Part shown: one piece after another, positions 12,124 through 25,308 of the stretch
Layout of the letters: each line of letters begins with the position of its first letter
Numbering within the stretch: position 1 is the stretch's first letter
NCBI RefSeq assembly: GCF_014805625.2
Contig: NW_023998414.1
Span: 25,402,525-25,466,524, forward strand
Direction of reading: 5' to 3'
DNA length: 64,000 nucleotides
Source of the DNA: Glossina fuscipes
Lineage: Eukaryota; Arthropoda; Insecta; Diptera; Glossinidae
Program-made: the position numbers and the translations under genes
Notes under the pieces: model-generated
The model's database searches: none
Seen by the model: only the letters and a program-made list of their open reading frames with translations
Told to the model about the DNA's origin: nothing

Positions 12124-14147
12124 GTAAATTTTCAATTTATTTAAATAGCTCTGAGCCTAACTTAATTAGCATAAATCCAGGCGTTGAGTATTTAGGATCT
12201 AGGATATATTTCGTGTATCCACTTTAGATGGAATATGCATCTTTTCAAGATGCTTCAGTTAGCTTGACTGACTGATGCTAGTATTATATATGCTTCTTAA
12301 TTATTATACTACCCACTAATAGGGGAAAGTAACATCTTGATATCTGCTGCATAAGCCCAAAAGGGTAATCCAAAATTGAGTGGAATATCGAATTGTTTAC
12401 ATGATCAAATGTGTTAAATGAATGGCAATGCCTCGTAGTCCTATTAAAAGTCTTGATTGGTAAAGAAATGTCTATGAAAGAGCTCCCATTGCTATATATA
12501 TTTATATAGCGTATCAGCATCACCCAATTCCCAATAAAGTTGAGGCTCAAAAGTGCTCAAGAGTGCTAGCGACATTTTCGTCAAGCGTGTGCAACTGAAC
12601 TCTTAAGGCCGACCGGAACTTGGAATCTCAGATCGGACAAAGGTGGCATATGTATTCATATTATTCGTACTATATTAAATAAATGCTGAGATGGCGCTTC
12701 GGGAAGCCTAAGGCCCTGAATACTTACTTCGATATCTCCATTGAGAGAGTTTTTATATGACTCTGTATTTGTCTAATTTGATCATGGCTGAGCTTCGGAA
12801 GCATAAACATGGCCGCCCAATGTCAAAATTAATCTATGACCATTAATTAATAATATATAGCATATTAAGCAACACCTCGTCATGCGATGCGATCATCATT
12901 CAGAAAAGTTTTCTTTTTCCTAAAGCCGTAAATAAAAAAATATCATTAGAGAACCTATAGTAGAATGGCCTTTCCGGCAGCCGAAGGGCATTTAAAACCA
13001 ATCACAACATTATCATACAAATCGCACGAATGTAGTGAAATATATTTTTGGGAAAACTCGATACACTGACATGTTCTGATGCATATACCAACCCCGCCAT
13101 ATATGAAAATCGGGAGCTTGGCTTACGAAACCATCGCAGCAAATATAGACGAAATAGAACAATATTTCGAACTCCGTTCTGTACAAGCCTTATAATACGG
13201 AGTAATCGAATTGTCCGATTGTTGTTGTCTTCTACTTCTAAATATATAGACGCATTATATATTAATATGAATACACATTGTTATGTGAAATTCTTGTTCT
13301 GTTTACGTGCTACTCTTTAAATTATTTGCGTATCACTGAATAGTGAATAGCGTCAGAACTGTTTGCATGAAATTCGAAAAATCAAAGGGAACTTACTTAC
13401 GGCAATTAAAACAGAAGTCTATCATTCCATTGCACTTTGCTACATTGGTTTGACAAATACACTTAGTCGACTTCTTCACTCAAGGGCCACAATTCACATC
13501 TTGCGCGCCTTTAGCAAATGTTTTTTGGTGAAAAAAACTTTTTAAAAACAAATCGCGAGTACCAATGGATATTGTGTTTTGATGTTTGTTTTGTTAATCC
13601 TCTTAACCGTTGGATTTCTACACTTTTATTCGTAACCAGGAAACTGTTGTTAATCCCTATCTGCATATTGTGTTTTGATGCTATAAAAACTTTATTTGCT
13701 TTTCCTCGCATTTGACGAAATTTGGCTGTCAATGGGATTAGCCAGCTGTTATGTGAATACATTCTATCAAATCTGAGATTTTGGTAAAACAATGAATGAA
13801 AATTACATACATACATATATTTTTATTAATATTGCTTTTATTCTTATACCTATCTATAAATGTTTTCAATTAATTTCCTTGCTATGATGAAATTCTCTTA
13901 ATGTGCACATTTCGTTCAATTCGTTTCTATATCTCCGGATGAAGAAAAGTTTTGATTGACTAAAGTACTTACGGAAGAAAGAGCGGAAACCCCAAAGAAA
14001 AATATGAGAAGAAATGTTGCTTTGTCAGAATTGAGATGTTTGCATATTTCAGTGACTAGGATCGCTTTAGAGGGACCATAAAATAATAACATAACCGTTA
14101 ATTTTACATTTCATATCATTTCCATCAGAACTTGTCACGAAGATGAA

Positions 14148-14178
<31 letters not shown>

Positions 14179-14874
14179 AAGCGTGTGAGTATTTGTGTTT
14201 TTAAGGAATCACTTGAAAGCAAAAATCAAATCGAAAAATTTGACTTGGTCGTCTTACTTCATGCTTGCCAAATAGGAATTATCACAAGTTAGGTGTACCA
14301 TCAGAGCTACCACACAAGCAATTTTGATGGATAATTACGATTCATGTTTTTTGCGGACGAAAACAATTTTCGCGTCCCGTACGTACTAAAGCCCTCCTTG
14401 GCTACTGCAACAGAAATGAAAATTCGAGCGTCTTGTGTCACGCTCTTATACAGTTGCGATCACCATCGCTGCCCTGTTACACCGTTGCTCTGCTTGTGCC
14501 TGTTACCGGCTAGCGCGCATTTTAAATGCATTATAATATGTATGGTTTATAATATATCAATGTTATCTTATGTTTGTATTGGAATACATATTAATACTAT
14601 CCTATGCATTGATTATCGTTTATAGTTGAAATATATCATCATTCTTGTATGCAACTATGGATAGCTATCAAATATTAATAAATTACAATTAAGTGTTACC
14701 GTTAATCCCTACATAGCAAGACCAATTCAATATGTTAGCTTTATTTAGCAAGTAATACTTCGGAAACAAGGGTAGATAACAAAAAATATAGATCGATCAC
14801 TATACGTATGCCTATGCATGTAACGAAAGTAATTTGCCAGTTAAGCTTAAAAAAAAAAAAAAAAAGAAAAAAAA

Positions 14875-15390
14875 AAATGCCATATGTAACTGTTAATGAA
14901 GAAGTATGTAATCGTTTACATATATGATTTCGCGTATGGCAAAAATAAATATACTCAATAATATACATGTTGTCTGAAGATTTGAAACATGTTTGAAAAA
15001 GAGAAAATATTCTTATACATGTTTACATCACATGTTTATACACATGTTTACACATGTCAGATTAACTGCTTTTAGAGTTTACTTGATCACAGGTGACCGA
15101 TACTTTGGTCTACGGACGGACAATTATGCAGACAGTTTTGTTATTCCTAAGAGAGCAAAACGTGTCCTTACAAAGTATTTGATATAAATAAAAAAACCGC
15201 AACATGTAACTGTTACTGGAGAAGTAATCGTTTACATATATGATTTCGCGTATGATAAAAATAAATATAAAATACAAGATCATTATGCCTATGCTGTCTT
15301 ACTCAACATAAGGCGTGTTGCGTGAAGGTTTGAAACATGTTTTATAAAAAGAAAATATTTTTACAAATGTTTATGCCACACTTACGCTAG
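14875..15390. repeat. Diverged tandem duplication, unit about 320 bases
   Basis: The words ATGTAACTGTTA, GTAATCGTTTACATATATGA, TTTCGCGTATG and TTTGAAACATGTTT occur in the same order in two adjacent blocks, one beginning near 14880 and the other near 15200. The blocks differ by substitutions and small indels, so the duplication is not recent. No coding content is recognised. Confidence 0.75.
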
Positions 15391-15526
15391 GGACATAGTC
15401 AACAGAGAGATACCTATACTTTCACGTGAAACTTAACCGACGAACCGACAAATATGTGACGCACAATACTTTAATGTTTATGATAAAACATCAATCATTC
15501 AAATGCATTCTGATGTGAATTAGGAA

Positions 15527-15529
<3 letters not shown>

Positions 15530-15568
<39 letters not shown>
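15530..15568. repeat. Poly-A run of 39 bases
   Basis: A long uninterrupted A-run. It is not preceded by a recognised retrotransposon body, so it may be either a simple homopolymer or the tail of an unrecognised retroposed sequence. Confidence 0.8.
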
Positions 15569-15570
<2 letters not shown>

Positions 15571-17543
15571 CGATCTGTACTAGGATTTGTTTTAAAAAAA
15601 TAATAACGGAATCAGTAGTTATGAGGCGATCGAATTTTAAATAAACTCTTGCCATTTTGCAAACTTTGTTTAATTAATTTTTATTTTCTTTTATTTAGTT
15701 TGTTTTTTTTTTTTTTTTTATTCCATTCATTTATAATTTAAAATAATTGGTTTCGTTGCCTTTAGAAGCTTTCGTGAAATTGCTTCAGTTAAACCTATTG
15801 TTACTTTAGTTGTTATAATATAATATAAATTGATGTTGTTGTATGTTATGCCAGTTTATAGTCTTTATAGCCTCCACTCTTATATCTATAGTCGCACATA
15901 TACAAATAACAATTTATCCTTAAGCAGTTATTGTTGTTTGTTAAGAAATGTGCAAAAGCAAGAAAGAAAGAAAGAAAGAAATGAAAAATAATATTAAAAA
16001 GAAACTTCTTACAAATATTTTTTTCGCTATTTTCATTCGTTTAAAAAGTTTAAACAACTGCTCTTGGCAGCATACAATTGAGAAAAGTTATGCATAATGA
16101 ACTTTCAATTTTTCTTATTCTACTTATATATATCTCTATAAAGAACTGTTTCAAAATTTATTTTAAAAAATTGTTTATCAATAATTATTTATGTTTAAAT
16201 TTTCAAATATCCAATGAGTAAAGTTTTGACTTAAAAACAAGGATCGATTTGTCCCCAATATTATACCGGCTTTAAGGCCGACATTCGCGGCAGTTATATA
16301 GAATACATATGTGATTCTTATGCTATTAATAGGAAAAAATAAGGCGAGTCTACGAGAGAACGGAGAACGGTGCGCAAAAATTTGAAGGGATACGATTAGC
16401 TACAAACCGGATGATTCAAATATTGGGCCACTATTTATATTTTACCCTTTTAACAGCATCTGAATTCCGACTTTAAAAACCGACTCGTCCTTTAAGACTT
16501 ATCGCAAAACGGCCCAGGGAAAATACGTGTTACTAAGAGAGGCGATCGATCATCGATATCGACTGAATGTAGTGGTAATGAGATAAAAGATGAAATAGCA
16601 TATCGTACATTAGCGCTGCCATAGTTGCTGAACGCTGTCCTATTGAAAAGTCATATATTTTTTTGTTGCGTTCTCTTCAATTCTCAGCTATTTTTAGTAA
16701 CCTTTCCCGTTGATGATTTCGTTAGCATTTGAAAAGCACATAATACCTTAAGCTATGTCCTTTCATATATAGAGCCATAGACATTCGGTTTACATCGCGG
16801 TGTTAAGTACTGATCCTGACTTGATTAACGAATACCGGTCGACGATTTTCAGAAGCACTTTGTTACGCGTTAAGCAGCAAAAAACACTTATGGTGTTTTT
16901 TTTTTTTTTTTTTTTTTTTTGGCAGAAATATTCTTGTTTGAAAGATCCCAAAAAGTACGTTGTGTAAAACACAACGGGATAATTTATGCTGTTCCATAAA
17001 GCTTTGCATGAAGAAGCCACACTTTGGCAAATTCGTACAGAACAAGTAAAGACATCTCTTGGGAAAATCTGCAACGATTTGTTTACGTAAACTTTATCAA
17101 GAACGTATATACTACGGTGCACGGCACAAAGATCGTACTTTAGCGTAGAGTTACCGCATTTAAATGTAGATAGCAGAGGATTACACCTTTCTTAAATATG
17201 CCTTGAAATCTATGCATTTTTTTTTAAATTTTTTTTTTTGATACAGTCGTCCGCCGTTTTTGTACGGCAGCGATAATGGAAGCAAAGGTAAATAATTGAA
17301 TTACTTTACGTATATATTTGCGATCGATAGTAAATATGTGTAAATAAATGTTGTGAATAAAGAGTAGAACAGGCGGTATATTGCGGTTCTGTAGCTCCAG
17401 CGTAACCCGCGTTTTGGATGTGCACAATTCCCCGAAAGAAGAATAAGCACCAACCAATCAATAATGTCTTCCATCTCTAGCATTAAGATAAACTTAATTG
17501 ATCAAGCGATAAATCGATAAATTATCATAGGTTTCGCAAACTT

Positions 17544-17546
<3 letters not shown>

Positions 17547-17590
<44 letters not shown>
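17547..17590. repeat. (TA)n microsatellite, about 22 units
   Basis: The longest pure TA tract I found in the window, located in non-coding sequence 600 bases before the mariner element. Confidence 0.9.
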
Positions 17591-17593
<3 letters not shown>

Positions 17594-18051
17594 ATTTGGA
17601 TCAAGAGAAAGCATTTTATTGAATTTTCTAAAAACTTTCCGAAACTCACTTTAATTTATGTCCACATCACCTTTATGACAAGATTGGCGATAGATAATGA
17701 AGAGATCATTTTAAGGGTTCACAAGTTTCTAACATTGAATGAAAACAATGAATATGAAAAAACTATTTATTAATTTTTGGAAAATATTTACATAAATATA
17801 ATTCAAATATAATTAACTAATTAAGGAAATAGTTTTTTCATCCTATATTTCACTTATTATATAATGTTTCTAATGGCTTTACAAAAACAGTAAAACAAAA
17901 TAAGAGAAAAAATGCATTTTTTTTTCTTTCTTCTAATTTACATAATAATATTTATATAAATAATTCAAATATAATTAACAAATTAAGCAAATAAGTTTTT
18001 CATTTAACTTATTTGTGGCGTATTTGTATGTTTGCTTATTAAATAAAATAT

Positions 18052-18082
<31 letters not shown>

Positions 18083-18213
18083 CTTTATAATCTAATGCAT
18101 ACAGAAGCGTTTTCATAATTATCATCCAATCTTTTTTTAGTTTAGCGGGAATTTTTTCATTTTAATAAACTCGACTGTTTTTCATAAAATTGCTAAACCT
18201 ATATATTTATATA

Positions 18214-19475
18214 TTAGTTTGGAGAAAAAGAAATCCATTATTTTTATATGAACTTCAGGACTTTATGTAACATGCTTCGGATCGTCCGATTTGGGTCAAA
18301 TATGCACCGTTTTGTTGTACGATTTGTTGCCATTCACAATGCCTCTCTCATAGAAGTCCTGGTCTTTATTTGCAAAAAACTCTAGTAGTCGATTTTCACA
18401 ATCCTCCCTAGATTCCAATTTTTTATCATTAAAGAAATTTTGCAATGCAAGAAAAAGATGATAATCGCTTGGTGCCAAGTCCGGACTGTATGGACTGTAT
18501 GCATTAAAACTTCCCAACCAAGCTCCCGAAGTTTCTGGCGAGTCACTGTAGATGTGTGTGGCCTAGCGTTGTCCTGGTGGAACACGACACCTCTCCTGTT
18601 GGCCAATTCTGGCCGTTTCTGGTCAATCGCTATCTTCAAACGGTCCATTTGTTGACAATAGAGATCAGAATTTAGCGTTTGGCCATATGGAAGCAACTCA
18701 TAATAAATAATCCCCTTCCAGTCCCACCAAATGCATAGCAAAACCTTCCTGGCCGTTTGAGGTGCTTCACCGCTCTTTGACCACGATCGTTTTCGCACAG
18801 GGTTATCGTATGTGATCCTGATTTCTCATCTCCAGTCACCATCCGTTTAAGAAATGGGTCTATCTCATTCCGTTTGGCCAAGGCTTCGCAGATGGAAATT
18901 CGATCCGTCATGTTTTTTTTTTCTGTTAATTGGTGTGGCACCCAAACATCGAGCTTCTTTTTGAATCCAGCTTTGTGCAAATGGTTTAAAACTGTTTTAT
19001 GGTCGATTTTTAGCTCCTGGGCGATGTTACGACTGCTAACATGCCGGTCAACTTCGATCACTTCTCCGATTTTATCGACATTTTCGACGACCGGCCTACC
19101 TGTGCGAGGTGCATCTTTAACATCAAAAATTCCTGAACGGAATCTACGAAACCAAAATTGCACATAATTGGCTGTTACAGTATCGGAACCATAAACACCA
19201 TTCACAATTTTAGCCGCCTGGCTTGCATTTTCGCCTTTGTCAAAGAAAAACTGTAAAATGTACCGAATTTTCTCTTTGTTCACTTCCATTTTTAACACGC
19301 TGTAACTCACAACTGAATGCACCAAAACAAAAAACAGCAAAAGAATTTTTTTTACTGCGAAATGTCACCTTTCCAACAAGCATAAATCTGAAATTGTTTG
19401 ATCGATACTTTACGAGAAATCTATCAGTGCAGTCATCTACCGAAAAAATAATGGATTTCTTTTTCCCCAAACTAA
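18214..19475 (-). mobile_element. Mariner transposon, mellifera-like, about 1.26 kb
   Basis: Terminal inverted repeats of about 30 bases begin TTAGTTTGG and continue GAAAAAGAAATCC; the two ends differ by one base (A versus G at position 10). Both ends abut TA, the expected mariner target duplication (18212-18213 and 19476-19477). The element encodes a mariner transposase on the minus strand, whose sequence resembles the mellifera subfamily as I know it (GEAPQT, WWDWKGI, HQDNARPHTS motifs). Size and structure are those of a full-length element, but the transposase frame is broken (next entry), so it cannot be autonomous as shown. Well-preserved ends suggest moderate age and that it could be moved in trans. 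Confidence 0.93.
18296..19289 (-). pseudogene. Mariner transposase, frameshifted
   Basis: The reading frame starts at MEVNKEK (ATG 19289-19287) and encodes the N-terminal paired-like helix-turn-helix regions (GENASQAAKIVNGVYG, RFRSGIFDVKDAPRTGRP, VPHQLTEK). The first catalytic aspartate is in TGDEK. Just after it the frame shifts, and a second frame resumes at RKRSWSKSGEAPQT and carries the second aspartate in VVFHQDNARPH. A tiny local repeat (TACAGTCCATACAGTCC) then shifts the frame again into YSPDLAPSDYHLF, which holds the third aspartate. Spacing between the second and third aspartates is consistent with the DD34D signature of mariner. The C-terminal end after FYERGI is also degraded. All three catalytic residues are therefore still encoded, in three different frames. 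Confidence 0.9.
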
Positions 19476-21393
19476 TATATAACTCATTTACTATTCAATA
19501 TTCAATATTATAATCATATTATTATTTTTTTTTTTTGTTTTGTTTTATTTTCTAGTCCTATGATATGTTATAACATATCTCGTTGAAATATCATGAAACT
19601 ATTTTTTTATATATATTTGATTTATGTATGAATTATTTCAACCATCATAAAATTAAATGCTAAATTATTCGTTATATCAGCACTTGTCACACAGTTCCAC
19701 AAAAGTCAAAAGTTTTAAATTTTTTGTGGTTTCCTTTGCTATCAGGTTTCCCTTAAACTTTGCTTTTCAAAAAAAATTCTCTAAATATTTGCAACTAGCG
19801 TCTGTCCTTACATCATTTGAAATGTTTCGGTCACCTAAGGCAGTTATAGTTATGCCTATTAGTTTAACTGTCTCCTTGTTCGTTAAAATCAAAAAGTGTC
19901 ATCCCATGGAAAAAATAAATACTTTTCATATGTATATCTTATAAATGATAACAAAGAAGACAAAGTATAAATAAAATTTTATATTCGAACTACATAGCTC
20001 AATAAAATCATGCAGTATGCTATAAAAATTCCTTCACTATCAAAATGATGGATTTAATGAAAGTGACATGAAAACAGGTAAAAACATTATAGGGAGCCAC
20101 GGTCTACCATTAGAAAATAGCTTCGCTTAACACTACTTCGCTTATTGCAATAATAATTTTTTGATATAAAGCTTTACAGACCAAACGATGCAGATGCACA
20201 CCAAAACACATTGATGTATCAAATTTCATCAAAATATTCTGGTACTGACAAAGGGGAGCGGCAAACTCAGATCGATTGAGAAGATAATGTTAAATCGATA
20301 CAATATAAGATGATTCTATCTAAAGTTCTTCTCAGTATTGCTTACTTAATACAAGCTTGAACCGCAAGTTGTGAAGAAGAATCGATCCGATCGGTCGAAA
20401 CCATATGAATCCAAATTTAAGTTTTTCAATGAATTTATTATTCTTTATTAAATTTCATAACAAAAATTATAAAAGTTACACTGCCCTGTCATAAAAACGC
20501 TTACATATCCTAAGGCCACTTATATGGGAGAAAATCTGCAAATCCGGCCAGTGCCGGCTCCAAATTCAAGACGTGCAATCTATATGTCAAGAACAATTTT
20601 CATCGTAAATTACTAAACCTACTAAAAATAGGCCTTGCATAGGATATGCAAGCTTTCTATTTGTAAGAGTAACTATACGGTACGGAGCTTAAAATATGCT
20701 CCCTCCCATTCCTTTAACATTTTCTACAATTGTAGAATTTTTTCTCTCCGTCTATCGAATTTCATTAAAATATTTTGAAAATTTGCGATCTGTAGTTTAC
20801 AGACACGGACTGACGACACACGGACAAAACTTCTCAAACGATACGTCTACCGCATTTTATTGTTCTTAGGCAGAGCATCACTTAGGATTCCTAATCAACA
20901 AAGATTTTCACATACTGGTTCTTCATTCTAAGCCAGATGGATATAAATTTTGTTAATGCTGTTAATACTTTCTTAATATTCTCTTAATACTTCAAATTTA
21001 TTGTTAAAGTCGGTATAAACAATCGCTTATATGATAACTTTATGCGTTCATCGAGAAAATATGATTAAGTATAAAATATTTATTATTAAGCAAGTACACC
21101 ATCTGTTTGAAATATCGTCAAATAAGTTTAGGTTGGGATTAAATGATTACTAGCAGTGATTGCAGCAATGCTGTGGATTATAACGCAATAAATATATAAA
21201 TGAGTATGCGCTACAATGTTCATTTTTAAATATTTATATTTACTTTATTCGATATCATTTAAAATAAGATAATTGCATTGATGTAAGTAAAGAGAATTTT
21301 CAAAAAAATTTAAGATAGATAGTCCAACAACATCCTTTAGGTTCGAAATTCTCATCTTTTTTGTTTTTTTTTTTGGAGAGTTTTATAAAAAGT
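19476..21393. other. Non-coding stretch
   Basis: No gene is supported. Around 20775-20890 there is a fragment resembling the dispersed repeat described at 50.4 kb (CAGACACGGACTGACGACAC and following). Otherwise I see only AT-rich sequence. Confidence 0.5.
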
Positions 21394-22819
21394 TCACTTA
21401 CATTTGAACCAGGTATGCTGGTAACCTGCGGCCGATTTTAAAACATCTGGTTTTAGACAACCTATACGTCTTCCCAACTCTATTGTGAAGTTCGCATTAT
21501 ACCCTTTACAGTAACATAAGTAGCTTTCACCTCGTCCATGAACTCGACATAGTCCTCATGACCTACCGTATATGACCTACCAGTGATATCTATATAATCA
21601 TCCAGGGTGATAAATTCATCACGAGATGAACAGTTCGAAAAATAGACACTAAAACAATGTTGAAAAAGTAGAAAATTAATTCTAAACTCTTCGTTTGCCG
21701 CAATTAATCAAAAAATATATCGAGGTTTCTTGTTTTTCGAACGTTCCTCGCAAAACTTCATTTGTACGCCGGCTGCATGGTCTTTTACTGACAGTGAGTG
21801 AAATCATGTGATCAGGTCATTGATGATCTTCTGTTATAAAACGCGAACGAACATAGCCCCCCTATGGGGGTAATAATTGTGTTCGACAATGATCGATATG
21901 AACGGCAGGCAGATGCAGCAGATGAATCTGGTAGATATAATTTTTTTTTTTTAATATGATCAATTACTCAGGCCATGTCCCTTATTCGGCTGGCGCGGTG
22001 TCGGCCAAAAAGAAGTGAGAAAAGCAAGAGATAGACAGTAATAGGGAGACAATAACCGCACCCTAGTGCATGTGAGCCCAATCGATAAGTATTATGCCTC
22101 TACAAACTGAGCACTTACGACATAAGAAAATTCTACCGCACTGAGGTTTGGACCCGCGAATACTGACCTTGTAGTCGCGATTCTTACTAACTACTCAGGC
22201 GGATAACAGCTTATTGTGGAAGTTCTTCAGTTTTCTCCATAAATAATGTTAATAGTCTGGGTTAAAAGTACTGATCGAAGCTGGAAACGATTTTGGGATG
22301 AATATGATCGCGTTTCTTGCTATGATCTAGCGATCTAGTAGTGAAGTTACCGTCACAGGTCATTCGTCATTTACAAAGCACCGCATAAATTTAAACTATT
22401 ACCAATACCTTTGCATGCCGCTACAATATTTAAATTATTCGTTGCACTTTCGTGATATATCTTAGGAATTTTCCAGATTTGAACCCGCAGAAAGTAATTA
22501 TATATAATAATAAAAATTAAAAAATTCACTTGCTATCTTTGTCCCGACGTCTGATATATCGTTACGAGACTATATGTCTATTGGTGGCTTCATATATTTA
22601 TTTTTTTATTTATATAAAAGAATAAAAAAGTTGTCTTTGCTAAAACTTTGGTAAAATTTACTTTAGCGTATATTCATTTTTTCCGGTGGAATATAACTCG
22701 TAGTGGTATGAACTGATATGCGGCAAAATAAGCGGTAGTTGCGTATCTAATCGTCTTTTTAATTTCATGGGTAGCGACCAGGTTAGCGATTGTAGAATTT
22801 GTAAAATAAATACAATCAA
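21394..22819 (-). pseudogene. Cuticle-like copy 4, broken
   Basis: Exon 2 is 22819-22662, opening after TTTCAG with hydrophobic LIVFILQILQSLTW and ending SYHYELYSTGKNEYTLK before a GTAAAT donor. This matches the exon 2 end of copy 5 (SFYELSNPKPNEYVLR) in both sequence and phase. Exon 3 runs 21648-21394 after a TTTTAG acceptor. It starts in frame but shifts by one base near VTYVxD: the continuation GYNANFTIELGRRIG and LKPDVLKSAAG lies in another frame, so the original frame ends early at a TAG. The tail is also longer than in paralogues. A candidate exon 1 ATG lies at 22948-22946 but no good donor follows. The intron is about 1 kb instead of 60-520 bases because it contains a SINE. A sequencing error could explain the shift, but the missing exon 1 argues for a pseudogene. 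Confidence 0.7.
21941..22205 (-). mobile_element. tRNA-derived SINE
   Basis: On the minus strand the element starts with a tRNA-like head (CGCCTGAGTAGTTAGTAAGA, an A-box-like region, then a B-box-like GGGTCCAAACC about 40 bases on). It has a unique body and ends in an A-run (the T-run at 21941-21952 on the plus strand). A fragment of the head recurs at 10981-11085 and the body plus A-tail recurs near 63265-63430. The word CCAATCGATAAGT and the following TATGCCT are shared between the two body copies. This is a non-autonomous retroposon inserted in intron 2 of the broken cuticle-like copy 4. Confidence 0.7.
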
Positions 22820-23217
22820 CTGAAAGTAAAATAAATTGAAAAATTATTAACAAAATTTCCAATATAAAAAAATGCAATTGATTTTCTCAAGCAATTGCTT
22901 TATTTAATATTAATTTCTCTTTAATTTAAGTGAATTTCTATTTTTCATATTGTTATGGAATTCGCTTTTATGAGATACAGTCCGTATCACTAGATTGTGG
23001 ATATTTTGATCAAGAGAAATGCACTTCAAAGTTCTTTTATTTTACTACTTTGTCTTTCACAACAGTAGGAATATTTATTTACAATTTATTTTGGCTGTAC
23101 TCTCAACTTCTACGTTCTTGCCAGACTAACTCTACTTTTCACAAATATTCGATTTATATACAATTTTACAAGAATGTTACTATACCTAAATTTATGGTTA
23201 TGGTCTAATCCCAGCCT

Positions 23218-23367
23218 GGTTTTTCCTCTAATCGTTTTCATCGGCCTGCACCTGCATGACGAGCCAGCGTATATGCACTTAGCTTTTACCTGTTTGCTTT
23301 TCCACTAATCGTTTCCATCGGCCTGCACCTGCATGAGGCGCTTGCGAATGCTCATTTGGTTTTCCCA
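23218..23367. repeat. Tandem duplication of about 75-78 bases
   Basis: Two consecutive units share TTTTCC[TA]CTAATCGTTT, ATCGGCCTGCACCTGCATGA and a following TATGCAC/AATGCTC segment. The shared 20-base core is identical in both. There is no coding content. The core CACCTGCA is also seen as a short array near 57.87 kb. Confidence 0.85.
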
Positions 23368-25308
23368 TCTTTAGGGTATTTATTCTTACGAAAATTACTT
23401 AGCTGACATTTAACTGAATTTGGGATTTTCGTATTATGTTGCTATTATTATATTATTATTATTTGTTTTTACACAAAATTTCTAAAATATTTTTCCAAAG
23501 TGTATTTTTATGAAGAAATACTTTTTTTTTTTTTTTTTTGTATTCAATTTTATTCACTTTAATGTTTTTTCCCTTGTGCATGATACTAAAGTCTGTGGTA
23601 AATAGATTCTCTTCTTATATATATAGCTGTTTGATATTAACAGTATGTCGTTATTGCCCAATTGTCAAGAAAACTTGTATTGCGACATTCAAGAATTTCC
23701 ATTTAATTCATAAATTTACATTTTATGTCTTTCGCATTAGCGCATCACATAAACAAACAAAGGTCACGATCTCTTCGAACGCACCTTTATTTCTTCTAAC
23801 TAAATTTAAGTTTCAGTTAAGATTTATTTTATTTATCGAAATAAGAATCGTACTGTGAATATAATACAATTTTGCAAATAAAACAAAGAGAATCAATCGT
23901 ATATCGTAAACGATATAAGCATCTAATAATCCTACTCATAATAAGAATTAAGCAGCAAAAGATTTCAATCATTTGACTTTTCTTTGCACAACTCCGTTCT
24001 ATAATCGAGTAGAGCAGATGCGTTATTTCAATAATTTTTCTTTCTTACTGCTTTGCATGCGTCCACAAATTCCATATAACTCAGACATCATTTAAGCAAT
24101 TCGGAATAAGTCATCTTAATGATGACGTTTAAAGCAAACGATTAGTCAAATCACTTAGCATAAACCTGTCAGAATAAGATAGAAATGCGCGTTCTTAAGT
24201 CGTTTCGTCATAGCTTTAAAAAATGCCAACAAAAAAAACAATCTAATCAACACGTTTTGTTTACTTTTTTATGAAAGCATATATGCGGAGTGGTTTGAAA
24301 CTTTTAGTTGAAAAAAAAAAACAAAAAAAAAGAAAAGAAATCTTATAAAGTCACAGACCAGTGTTAGCTTAAAGCTTAACGTCGGTAGAAACGATTTGTC
24401 CGCAGCTAAGATAATTAGCCTTCGACAACTTTCAGCACAAATCGATGAAATGTTATCAAGAATAAAATATTTATTATTTAATGAACATAATCACCAATCA
24501 ACACTGTCGTACCGATAGCTCAGCTCTAATTGACACAAGACGATAACTACATTACATAAGGGTGTGGCTGGCTGCATGCTGCAATGTACTTTCAAAACTT
24601 GGTGTTTGTTTCATACTTCATTTATTACTTGCATGTAGATATTAGGTAAAAGAAGAACTTCATAGCGTCTATATGTGTCACTTTTATCGACAATCTTCCT
24701 CTATTTTTCCCGTAAAAACAATATAACTGAACTGAATTAAAATTTTTTACAGGCTCTTATGCCTTAGCCTTAAAACTCTTCATTCCAATCAGCTCAGTTT
24801 TTTGTGGAGCTGTTAAAGAGATATGTGGTCCGGCAATGCAATGGCGACAGGCAAAGCTCTTTTCTATTCATCAAGACTAAGCGCTTTATCTCAATGTCAT
24901 GCTCGAATCTTATTAAATTTTGACAATAAACAATGGACTTTTTTCTATGTTCCTTAATAAGGTATCCAAGTCTGAAGTAGTCAAACCAAAACTGTTTTGA
25001 ACCAAAACACTTTTGAACCATTTCTCAAGTTTATGAAATACATCACCGGAGTGAAACAGTTTTTTAAGCTCGGAACTTTTCCAAATGGAAATGTGCAAAG
25101 CGTTCGGCGTTTTACTGATTTTGATCAGGCATCTGCGTTATAAATATCGCAAGTCTTGTCGCTTTAAGTGAAACAATATTTCATTGTAATGCAATGGCTT
25201 GCGACCGAACTGATAAATGACGGCGAAGTTTTTCTTACGCCCAATGCAACTAACACTTGCAATATGTCGAATTTTTTTTATTTACTTAATTTCTTCTTTT
25301 TTTTTTCA

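Larger units (their letters stand above)
12124..18213. other. Non-coding stretch between cluster halves
   Basis: No supported gene is seen. Contents include a (GA)n tract near 14158-14179, a diverged tandem duplication at about 14875-15390 (listed separately), a 39-base poly-A run at 15530-15568, a T-run near 16900-16920, and a (TA)n tract at 17547-17590. A poly-T run at 18053-18082 lies just outside the mariner element. The short open frames crossing these repeats are artefacts. Confidence 0.55.

Noticed and set aside
18440..19513. Plus-strand open frames opposite the mariner element
   Set aside because: They are antisense shadows of the transposase; all recognisable motifs are on the minus strand.
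22674..22877. 67-codon minus-strand frame with a signal-like start
   Set aside because: It overlaps exon 2 of cuticle-like copy 4 in a different frame; splice sites and paralogue alignment support the exon frame instead.
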